In this document: piece after piece, positions 1-4,982 of the stretch
Position numbering within the stretch: the first letter of the stretch is position 1
Layout of the letters: each line of letters begins with the position of its first letter
DNA from: an uncultured Clostridia bacterium
GTDB taxonomy: Bacteria > Bacillota > Clostridia > Christensenellales > Aristaeellaceae
Assembly: GCA_946496415.1 (NCBI GenBank)
Contig: CAMMGP010000020.1
Coordinates: 1-11,587, forward strand
Direction: 5' to 3'
DNA: 11,587 nucleotides
Notes under the pieces: model-generated
Databases searched by the model: none
Seen by the model: the letters and a program-made list of their open reading frames with translations, nothing else
What the model was told of the DNA's origin: nothing
Translations under genes and position numbers: made by a program

Positions 1-573
1 GCCAAGGAGTTGGAGAGATATTTTGTCTTCCTAAGACCGCTTGCCTCCGACTTTTCAGCGGTGACCACGGCACTCTCAGCGGCGGGCTTCGACGCGCGCG
101 AATTCGCCTTTTACGGCTTTTTGCCGCGCGAAAAAAAGGCGCTTTCCGAAAAACTCGACGCCGTGCGCGCCACGGGCGTGCCGGTGGCGGTATTCTACGA
201 ATCTCCCCATCGCGTGGTGGCGCTGGTGGAGGCCATCGCCGCGCGCTGGCCGCAGTGTCTGCTGGCGGTATGCGCCGATCTCTCCAAGAAATTCGAGTGG
301 CTGCTGCGCGGCGCGCCGGACGAGGTGCTCGCGCGGCTGCGCGCCAACCCCAATGTCGAAAAGGGCGAATACTGTCTGGCGGTCGACCTCTCCCCCCTGC
401 CCGCCCCGCAGGCGCCGGAACCGGTTTCAGGCAGCGCCGTGGCGGCGATGGCGGAGCGCCTCTATGCCGGAAACACGCTGAAAGAGGCTGCCGCCGCCGC
501 CAAAGAGCTGGGCTTCTCCCGCAACGAGGTCTACCGCGCCACGCTGTTTCTGCGCCCTTTGGAGGGCGAATGA
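1..573 (+). CDS. rsmI: 16S rRNA (cytidine-1402 2'-O)-methyltransferase RsmI, 3' part
   Basis: The reading frame is open from the left edge, so this is the C-terminal ~190 residues of a family usually about 270-290 long. RsmI uses SAM to methylate the 2'-OH of C1402 in the decoding centre of 16S rRNA. Visible family marks, in order: FAFYGFLPRE, AVFYESPHRV, an ELTKxhE-like element present here as DLSKKFE, KGEYCLAVD, and a C-terminal helical tail (LKEAAAAAKELGFSRNEVYRA) matching the RsmI end. A TTG at base 10 could be read as a start, but the homology to the SAM-binding tetrapyrrole-methylase core already runs through it, so the true start lies outside the window. Odd point: the loop expected to read PGPSA before the TALSAAG helix reads ASDFSAV here. 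The gene is followed at once by an intrinsic terminator. Family assignment is secure; strict RsmI orthology slightly less so because of that loop. Confidence 0.88.
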   Translation, partial: AKELERYFVFLRPLASDFSAVTTALSAAGFDAREFAFYGFLPREKKALSEKLDAVRATGVPVAVFYESPHRVVALVEAIAARWPQCLLAVCADLSKKFEWLLRGAPDEVLARLRANPNVEKGEYCLAVDLSPLPAPQAPEPVSGSAVAAMAERLYAGNTLKEAAAAAKELGFSRNEVYRATLFLRPLEGE

Positions 574-583
574 GGCATCTTCC

Positions 584-609
584 CCGCGCCGCGCTGACGG
601 CGCGGTTTT
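584..609 (+). terminator. Intrinsic terminator of rsmI
   Basis: An 8-bp perfect GC stem (CCGCGCCG at 584-591 with CGGCGCGG at 598-605) closes a 6-base loop and is followed by TTTT at 606-609. It begins 10 bases after the rsmI stop codon, so it separates rsmI from spoIIP. Confidence 0.75.
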
Positions 610-657
610 CATATTTCCTTCCCCGCGCGAATAGGCTTTTGCGGAGGAGGGATGGAC

Positions 658-1623
658 ATGGTGCGCTTTCGGGTGATCAAGGGGTCGCATCTGCTGTTGG
701 GCGTGGCCGCGGTGGCGCTGGCGCTGGTGGTGTGCCTGCTGGCGTTCCGGCTGTTTGCCGTGGAGGCGGGCGAAACCGCCGCCGCGCAGACGGGCGGCGA
801 TCTCGTGGAGGAAAGTATCGAAACTGAGGCGAAGACCGCGCGCGCGGTCCTCGCCTCTTCCTCCGGCGGCGCCGGCATTGAGATCCACGTGGTGGACGGC
901 GAGGAGGGACAAGTTCCCCCCGCGGAGAACGAGCATACGGATGATACGGTTCCGCCCCTGGATCTTGCGGCACAGGAAAGCGCTTCCCCCGCCCCCGTCG
1001 AGAGCGTGCCGCGCGTGCTCATCTACCACACGCACACGCATGAAGCCTATGAGCAGACGGAATCTGACCCCTATGAAGCGCTCGAGGCCTGGCGCACCGC
1101 TGACGAGGAACACAGCGTGGTGCGGGTGGGCGAAGAGCTGGCAAAGCTTCTGCGCGCTGCGGGCTGCGAAGTGGTGCACGATACCACCGACCATGAACTC
1201 GACGATCTCGCCACCGCCTACACGCGCTCTGAGCAGACGCTGCTTTCCTACGAGGAATCCTTCGATCTCTACATCGATCTGCACCGCGATGCCTATGTCG
1301 AGGGCATGGGCGAAAACGCTCTGCGCGCGGATGGCGTCGACTACGCAAAACTGATGATGCTCGTCGGCCGCGGCGACAATTTCCAGGTCAAGCCCTATTA
1401 TGAGGAAAACTACGCCTTTGCGCGCGCGCTCACAGAAGCGCTCAACGAGCGCGTTCCCGGCATTTGCCGCGACGTACTGGTCAAGACCAATCGCTACAAT
1501 CAGCACATCGCGCCGCGCTCTTTGCTGATCGAAGTCGGCAATAACAGAAATACACTGGTAGAAGCATTGAACGCCATGGGGCCGCTTTCCGAGGCGTTTG
1601 CGGCGCTGCTCTGCGGCAAATAA
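658..1623 (+). CDS. spoIIP: Stage II sporulation protein P (SpoIIP) family cell-wall hydrolase
   Basis: SpoIIP is a membrane-anchored peptidoglycan amidase/endopeptidase that works with SpoIID and SpoIIM in engulfment of the forespore (family knowledge). The product has one N-terminal membrane segment (about residues 11-33), an Ala/Glu-rich low-complexity linker to about residue 115, then the catalytic domain. Family motifs are intact: VLIYHTHTHEAY (first His at 124), YIDLHRDA (His 209), VGRGDN, RYNQHIAPRSLLIEVGN (Glu 292) and NTLVEAL near the end. Start choice: GGAGGAGG at 643-650 lies only 1 base before an ATG at 652 but 7 bases before the in-frame ATG at 658, so 658 is preferred; 652 would add two residues. 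No clear sigma-A promoter precedes it; a weak sigma-E-like pair is noted in the findings. About 320 residues is within the family range. It could be a paralogue rather than the main SpoIIP. Confidence 0.9.
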   Translation: MVRFRVIKGSHLLLGVAAVALALVVCLLAFRLFAVEAGETAAAQTGGDLVEESIETEAKTARAVLASSSGGAGIEIHVVDGEEGQVPPAENEHTDDTVPPLDLAAQESASPAPVESVPRVLIYHTHTHEAYEQTESDPYEALEAWRTADEEHSVVRVGEELAKLLRAAGCEVVHDTTDHELDDLATAYTRSEQTLLSYEESFDLYIDLHRDAYVEGMGENALRADGVDYAKLMMLVGRGDNFQVKPYYEENYAFARALTEALNERVPGICRDVLVKTNRYNQHIAPRSLLIEVGNNRNTLVEALNAMGPLSEAFAALLCGK

Positions 1624-1720
1624 TATACTAAAAGAAGTAATTTGCCAGAATTATTCTGCTCTATGATTTTCTTTTCAAGATTTCTTTTGCGAATCATCAC
1701 TTAATTTTCATATTTTCTTA

Positions 1721-1749
1721 TTGACGGAAGTGGCCGTTATCGGTATAAT
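1721..1749 (+). promoter_or_regulatory. Sigma-A promoter of the Spo0A-like gene
   Basis: TTGACG (1721-1726), a 17-base spacer and a perfect TATAAT (1744-1749), in a strikingly AT-rich gap (1624-1817) inside otherwise GC-rich DNA. The AT-rich bases just before the -35 could act as an UP element. Transcription would start near 1756. The rest of this gap holds only the inverted repeat below and the AAAGGA ribosome binding site at 1803-1808. Confidence 0.85.
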
Positions 1750-1764
1750 TATTCACGCTAAAGC

Positions 1765-1787
1765 CTTCTAATATTTCTCATTAGAAG
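1765..1787 (+). repeat. Inverted repeat in the leader of the Spo0A-like gene
   Basis: CTTCTAAT (1765-1772) and ATTAGAAG (1780-1787) form a perfect 8-bp inverted repeat around a 7-base spacer, placed about 10 bases after the predicted transcription start and 30 bases before the start codon. There is no T-run after it, so it is not an ordinary terminator. It may be an operator for a dimeric regulator or a 5' stem-loop in the mRNA. Confidence 0.6.
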
Positions 1788-1817
1788 CATTGCGAATTTA
1801 CGAAAGGACTGGCGCAC

Positions 1818-2561
1818 ATGAAGAAGTTCAGACTGTACCTCATCGACATCGACCGGCATTTCCTGGAACAGGCGTACCGCTATCTGTCCTCCACACAGGA
1901 CGTCGAAGTGATTGGCTACGCCACCGACTCAGCGTATGCCTTGAAGCAGATCCAGCAGACAGGGCCTGATTGCATCGTTCTCGGCCTTGCCCAGAAGAGC
2001 TGCTATGGACTGGCGCTGCTGCGCATACTGCGCGCCATTCCCAGCCAGCCGGCGCTGATCGTTTGCACTTCGTTTTCCAGCGATACGGCGATACAGATGT
2101 GCCGCGATGTCGGCGCGGACATGTTCCTTTTCAAGCCAGTGCCGTTTGAGCAACTGCACGCCTGCATCGTGGATACGACGAAGACGAAGCTGAAATCGGC
2201 ACGCGAACAGCGCGCCATTGAAGCGGGTTTCTCTTCCCCGTCTCCCACCGTTCGCATCCGCCACGCGCTTTTGTGCGCCGGCATCACGCCGCGGTTGTTC
2301 GGCTTTTCCTGTCTCGCAGAAGCGCTCTATCGCCTGACGCTGGACGAACGCCTGCTGCGCAATCTGCGCCGCAATCTCTATCCGCAGATCGCGCAGACGC
2401 TCGTCACAACGCCGGAGAATGTTGAGCGCAACATGCGCACCGCCATTCGCCGCGCCCGCGGGGAAAGCGATATCTCCAGCCTCAGCAATCGCCAGTTCCT
2501 CGGGCGCATGCTCCGCCGCCTGCGCGAAGAGCCGCAGGATTCGCAGAGCGATCAGGCGTGA
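1818..2561 (+). CDS. Spo0A-like response regulator with degenerate receiver
   Basis: The 247-residue protein has the two-domain layout of Spo0A, the master regulator of sporulation: a receiver (residues about 4-120), a linker, and a Spo0A-type DNA-binding domain (about 143-235). In the receiver, Thr 84 (VCTSF) and Lys 106 (LFKPV) are kept, but the site of the phosphorylated Asp (VLD in Spo0A) reads VLG, giving Gly 56, and the acidic pair is IDID. The C-terminal domain aligns well: CAGITPRLFGFSCLAEAL, NLYPQIAQTLVTTP and VERNMRTAIRRARGE match the GVPAHIKGY, LYPDIA, TT and VERAIRHAIE parts of Spo0A. In the recognition helix the Ser-Arg before VER is Glu-Asn. The Lys/Arg-rich tail is intact. It has its own promoter and an AAAGGA site 9 bases before the ATG. 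I infer a paralogue acting independently of the phosphorelay, not the main Spo0A. Confidence 0.85.
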   Translation: MKKFRLYLIDIDRHFLEQAYRYLSSTQDVEVIGYATDSAYALKQIQQTGPDCIVLGLAQKSCYGLALLRILRAIPSQPALIVCTSFSSDTAIQMCRDVGADMFLFKPVPFEQLHACIVDTTKTKLKSAREQRAIEAGFSSPSPTVRIRHALLCAGITPRLFGFSCLAEALYRLTLDERLLRNLRRNLYPQIAQTLVTTPENVERNMRTAIRRARGESDISSLSNRQFLGRMLRRLREEPQDSQSDQA

Positions 2562-2580
2562 GCGCGATCTCAAAGCGCGC

Positions 2581-2609
2581 TTGAAATCCCGCCCCGCCTG
2601 TGTTATGAT
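2581..2609 (+). promoter_or_regulatory. Predicted sigma-A promoter of udk
   Basis: TTGAAA (2581-2586), a 17-base spacer and TATGAT (2604-2609) lie in the 74-base gap before udk. The transcription start would be near 2616, leaving a 20-base leader. CCCCGCC (2592-2598) in the spacer and GGCGGGG (2624-2630) around the ribosome binding site form an inverted repeat flanking the -10 box. Confidence 0.65.
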
Positions 2610-2635
2610 AGTACGCAGGAAAGGGCGGGGTTTCT

Positions 2636-3253
2636 ATGCTGATGATCGGTATCTGTGGGGCGAGCGGCAGCGGCAAATCGACGCTCGCGGACGAACTGGC
2701 GCGCCGGCTGGACGAGCCGTGCGTTCTGCTGAAACAGGACTCGTATTACAAAGATCACCCGGATATGGATTTTGCCCAGCGCGAGCGCATCAATTACGAC
2801 GAGCCGCAGGCGTTCGAGCACGGCGAACTGCGCGCCGACCTCGAAGCGCTGCGCGCCGGCAAGCCCATCACGCGCAAGGGCTACGATTACAAGCAGCACC
2901 GGCGCTGCGACTCGAACGAACTCATCTACCCCGCCGACGTGGTGCTGCTCGAAGGCATCCACGTATTCTACGATCCGGCGGTGCGCGATCTGCTGGATTT
3001 CAAGATCTTCATCCAGGTCGATCCGGACATCTGCCTTCTGCGGCGCGTGCAGCGCGACATCGTCGAGCGCGCCCGCCATGTGGACAGCGTGGCCCGGCAG
3101 TATCTGGAAACGGTCAAGCCCATGTTCGAGCGCTACATCCGCAACTATGTGGAATACGCCGATCTCATCGTCGCCCGCGGCGGCAAAAACGCCCGCATCG
3201 TCGATATACTGGCGTTTTACATCAACTCCGGCATGGTCAAGGCGGAGACATAA
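2636..3253 (+). CDS. udk: Uridine kinase
   Basis: Uridine kinase phosphorylates uridine and cytidine to UMP and CMP in pyrimidine salvage, in the cytoplasm. The 205-residue product shows the family order: P-loop GASGSGKS (residues 8-15), the substrate-side KQDSYYKD (34-40), INYDEPQAFEH (52-62), KGYDYKQHRR (81-90), LLEGIHVFYD (104-113), the RRVQRDIVERARHVDSV lid element (136-152) and RGGKNARIVDIL near the end. Length is normal. Two in-frame ATGs, 2636 and 2642, are possible; 2636 is 5 bases after GGGG (2627-2630) and is kept. It has its own promoter and ends in a strong terminator, so it is monocistronic. The match to Udk is clear, although the C-terminal third (PMFERYIRNYVEYADLIV) departs from the usual PMHxxFVEPSKxYADxII wording, so a related nucleoside kinase specificity is possible. 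Confidence 0.88.
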   Translation: MLMIGICGASGSGKSTLADELARRLDEPCVLLKQDSYYKDHPDMDFAQRERINYDEPQAFEHGELRADLEALRAGKPITRKGYDYKQHRRCDSNELIYPADVVLLEGIHVFYDPAVRDLLDFKIFIQVDPDICLLRRVQRDIVERARHVDSVARQYLETVKPMFERYIRNYVEYADLIVARGGKNARIVDILAFYINSGMVKAET

Positions 3254-3290
3254 AAAACGGCCGGGAAGCACGCCGCTTCCCGGCCGTTTT
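3254..3290. terminator. Bidirectional intrinsic terminator between udk and ribU
   Basis: A perfect 16-bp stem (3254-3269 with 3275-3290) closes a 5-base loop. It is AAAA on the left side and TTTT on the right, so the RNA from either strand gets a GC-rich hairpin with a U-run. It begins right after the udk TAA and ends 6 bases from the ribU stop, serving both convergent genes. Confidence 0.93.
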
Positions 3291-3296
3291 GCCTTT

Positions 3297-3950
3297 TCAG
3301 ATGACGCCGCGCAGCACCAGCACGCAAAGCACGCAGGTGGCGACCACCAGGAGCGAGACAAGTATGATGCTGAGGTTGCGCGTGCCCGCTCCGCCGCCCC
3401 GGGAATTTTCCAGCAGGCCCGCGCGGCGCAGGGCATTGACCAGCGGCTTATAGATGAGCATGGTCAGAGCGGCGTTCATGGCGCATTTGAGCAGATTGTA
3501 GGGCAAAAAGACGGGCAGGAGCATGGCGGCGACCGCCTCGCGCGTCAGGCCCATGTACAGGGGCGTAATGAGGTAGTTCCACAAGAGCATCAACGCCGTG
3601 GTCGCAAGGCAGCCGGTGACGAGGCCGATCACCGCGCCCTTGAGCGTGTGCTTGCGCTTGTAGATGATCGCCGCCACGCAGGCAAAGCCCCAGGTGGAGA
3701 GTATGTTCATCACGCAGCCGATGATGCCCGTGGAACTGATGGTGACCATCTCCAGAAGGGAGACGACCACGCTGAGCAGCGCCGCCTCCAAAGGGCCGAA
3801 CATGAGGCCGCCCAGGGCGATGACGACGTCTTTGGGCTCGTATTTGAGAAAGTCCACCGACACCACTGGAATGTTGATGAGCACGACGGACAGGTAAGCG
3901 AGCGCGGCGAGCACGCCCAGCATGGCGATTTTCCGGGTCTTGTAGTTCAT
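3297..3950 (-). CDS. ribU: ECF transporter riboflavin-binding S component RibU
   Basis: RibU is the membrane protein that binds riboflavin and pairs with the shared EcfA-A'-T energising module to import it; no Ecf module genes are in this window. The 217-residue protein is very hydrophobic with about six S-component helices. The family mark is FLKYEPKDVVIALGGLMFGPLEAALL (residues about 34-59, shown here in part), matching the KYDPxDIPxxIxxFxFGP region, followed by GIIGCVMNILSTWGF and a KRKHTLKGAVIGLVTG loop. The FMN riboswitch in front strongly supports riboflavin as substrate. Start: ATG at 3948-3950 has GGAGGG 7 bases upstream; the frame runs open further up, through the riboswitch, but that part is leader RNA. 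Oddity: after a Gly-rich linker (ENSRGGGAGTRN) there is an extra C-terminal hydrophobic segment (about residues 191-213) not expected in a standard six-helix S component. Confidence 0.9.
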   Translation of the reverse strand: MNYKTRKIAMLGVLAALAYLSVVLINIPVVSVDFLKYEPKDVVIALGGLMFGPLEAALLSVVVSLLEMVTISSTGIIGCVMNILSTWGFACVAAIIYKRKHTLKGAVIGLVTGCLATTALMLLWNYLITPLYMGLTREAVAAMLLPVFLPYNLLKCAMNAALTMLIYKPLVNALRRAGLLENSRGGGAGTRNLSIILVSLLVVATCVLCVLVLRGVI

Positions 3951-3957
3951 GGTGCTT

Positions 3958-4050
3958 CCCTCCGAAATGAAAATAGACGCCTGAAGACGGAGCGTCTTGC
4001 AGGTGTCCATTTGGTGTGCCGGAGGCTGTATCGTATTGATGCGAAGCATC
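3958..4050 (-). promoter_or_regulatory. Expression platform of the ribU FMN riboswitch
   Basis: Elements seen, in transcription order: a small hairpin (4046-4050 with 4038-4042); CCTCCG (4025-4020), a perfect complement to the CGGAGG Shine-Dalgarno of ribU (3964-3959); and two mutually exclusive hairpins, AAGACG with CGTCTT (3998-3993 with 3989-3984) or AGACGC with GCGTCT (3997-3992 with 3980-3975), the latter followed by ATTTTC. The loop of the second hairpin holds a copy of the aptamer P1 5' strand. Both translational sequestration and weak termination are possible; sequestration looks stronger because the U-run is poor. Confidence 0.65.
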
Positions 4051-4062
4051 CTTGACCAAGAC

Positions 4063-4175
4063 ACATCTTCTTTCATCCAGACTTTTACTGTTGGTTTTGG
4101 AGTTTCACCAAATCTGCGCCTTTGCGCTCGCGGACTGTACCGCCAATCGGGAATTGCACCCTGCCCTGAAGACGT
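4063..4175 (-). promoter_or_regulatory. FMN riboswitch (RFN element) aptamer
   Basis: The - strand carries the conserved RFN blocks in order: TCTTCAGGGCAGGGTG, CAATTCCCGATTGGCGGT, AGTCCGCGAGCG, GATTTGGTGAAACTCC, AACCAACAGT, AGTCTGGATGAAAGAAGA. The P1 helix pairs ACGTCTTC (4175-4168) with GAAGATGT (4070-4063), 8 bp with one G-U. It binds flavin mononucleotide and normally lowers expression of the downstream gene when FMN is plentiful. It stands between a sigma-A promoter and ribU, the expected place for riboflavin uptake control. Confidence 0.96.
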
Positions 4176-4197
4176 TCTCTGTTCAGTTGTCGAAATC

Positions 4198-4226
4198 AGT
4201 ATACCGCGTGCAAAGTTAAGGTGCAA
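4198..4226 (-). promoter_or_regulatory. Sigma-A promoter of the riboswitch-ribU unit
   Basis: On the - strand TTGCAC (4226-4221), a 17-base spacer, and TATACT (4203-4198). The predicted start is near 4191, about 15 bases before the aptamer. The -35 box lies only 7 bases past the stop codon of the upstream nucleotidyltransferase gene, with no terminator between them, so some readthrough into the riboswitch is possible. Confidence 0.8.
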
Positions 4227-4232
4227 GCGCGT

Positions 4233-4910
4233 TTATGTATCGTTTCCGTTAGCGACGCTCAGTTCGCGGATGGCGTCGCCCGACCAGAGGAACAGGCGCT
4301 CGGAAAGAGCATCGAACGCCGCCGCGTCGTCCGTCAACGCGCGCGCCGCCTCGCGGCCATCCAGCAGGCATGCGTCCGCCGGGGCGAGGCGCGCCTTGAG
4401 ATCGTCCGTGCGGAAGACATACTCCCCCGTTTGCCAAAAATATTTGGCATGCAGCGCAAAAGCCGACATTTTGTAAAGCGCGGTCAGCATTGCCGGATCG
4501 CGGTCGAAGAGCAGGCCGTGCACGCAGCCGTGGTAGATGTCGCAGGCGCCCTTCAGCGCGGCGCGGCGGGCGTCCTCGCGGCCCAGGGGCGGCGTCAGCG
4601 CCGAAAGATCGCCGTAGAAGGAAAGTGTATCGTGGACGAATTGGAACAGATCCGCCCTGTCCCAGTGCGCCAATTCCGCCGCCCCGCCGAAAAAGCCGCA
4701 GACCTTTTCGCGCTCCGGCATCGTTTCGAGCAGGGCGCGATAGGCGCGTATATCCTGTATGGAGACGGCGTCGAGGATGACCACCGCGTCGATATCGCTC
4801 TCCGGCCCCGCCTCTCCCCTCGCCCTGCTGCCCTGCAGGCCGACGAAGCGCAGCCGCGCGCCAAATGTCTCCTGCAGGCGCGCAACGAGTTCTTCCATCC
4901 AAGGGGTCAT
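4233..4910 (-). CDS. Nucleotidyltransferase-domain protein (MNT-like, helical C-terminus)
   Basis: The N-terminus holds the polymerase-beta-type nucleotidyltransferase signature GSRARGEAGPESDIDAVVI (residues 27-45) with the metal-binding Asp 39 and Asp 41, after a short helix and strand (FVGLQ). The middle has the sequence CGFFGGAAELAHWDRADLFQ, and the last ~110 residues are helical (LYKMSAFALHAKYFWQTGEY), resembling a HEPN-type or kanamycin-nucleotidyltransferase-type helical domain. Proteins with this architecture transfer a nucleotide to a small molecule or to a protein; the substrate cannot be read from the sequence, and resistance to an aminoglycoside should not be assumed. Start: ATG at 4908-4910 has GAGG 8 bases upstream, and an upstream extension would cross the preceding terminator. 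Only 23 bases separate that hairpin from the start codon, with no good promoter, so expression probably depends on readthrough from the rpiB-like gene. Confidence 0.8.
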   Translation of the reverse strand: MTPWMEELVARLQETFGARLRFVGLQGSRARGEAGPESDIDAVVILDAVSIQDIRAYRALLETMPEREKVCGFFGGAAELAHWDRADLFQFVHDTLSFYGDLSALTPPLGREDARRAALKGACDIYHGCVHGLLFDRDPAMLTALYKMSAFALHAKYFWQTGEYVFRTDDLKARLAPADACLLDGREAARALTDDAAAFDALSERLFLWSGDAIRELSVANGNDT

Positions 4911-4930
4911 CGCATGTTCCTCTTCTCTCA

Positions 4931-4967
4931 ATATAAACAGACGGCGTCCCGGACGGGACACCGCCTG
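4931..4967 (-). terminator. Intrinsic terminator or attenuator after the rpiB-like gene
   Basis: On the - strand CAGGCGGTGTCCC (4967-4955) pairs with GGGACGCCGTCTG (4950-4938), 13 bp including two G-U pairs, around a 4-base loop, followed by TTTATATT. It starts 15 bases after the rpiB-like stop codon. The next gene begins just 20-odd bases further on, so termination is likely partial. Confidence 0.75.
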
Positions 4968-4982
4968 CAGAACTTTGTTTGT

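Noticed and set aside
427..1506. A 359-codon open frame on the - strand across rsmI and spoIIP
   Set aside because: Low-complexity Arg/Gly/His content, no ribosome binding site and no homology; it overlaps two clear genes on the other strand.
1646..1658. CAGAA/TTCTG hairpin after spoIIP as a terminator
   Set aside because: Only 5 bp, AT-rich and without an adjacent T-run; too weak to call.
1624..1817. 0A box (TGTCGAA-like) in the Spo0A-like promoter region
   Set aside because: No copy with a close match on either strand was seen in the gap.
2561..2581. AGCGCG/CGCGCT hairpin after the Spo0A-like gene as a terminator
   Set aside because: 6-bp stem with a 9-base loop and no T-run; such short GC repeats are frequent in this GC-rich sequence.
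3951..4226. N-terminal extension of ribU up to base 4226
   Set aside because: This frame passes through the FMN riboswitch and the promoter; the ATG at 3950 has a proper ribosome binding site and fits the family start.
4233..4910. Aminoglycoside-resistance nucleotidyltransferase
   Set aside because: Only the general nucleotidyltransferase motif is recognisable; nothing in the sequence or context shows an antibiotic substrate.
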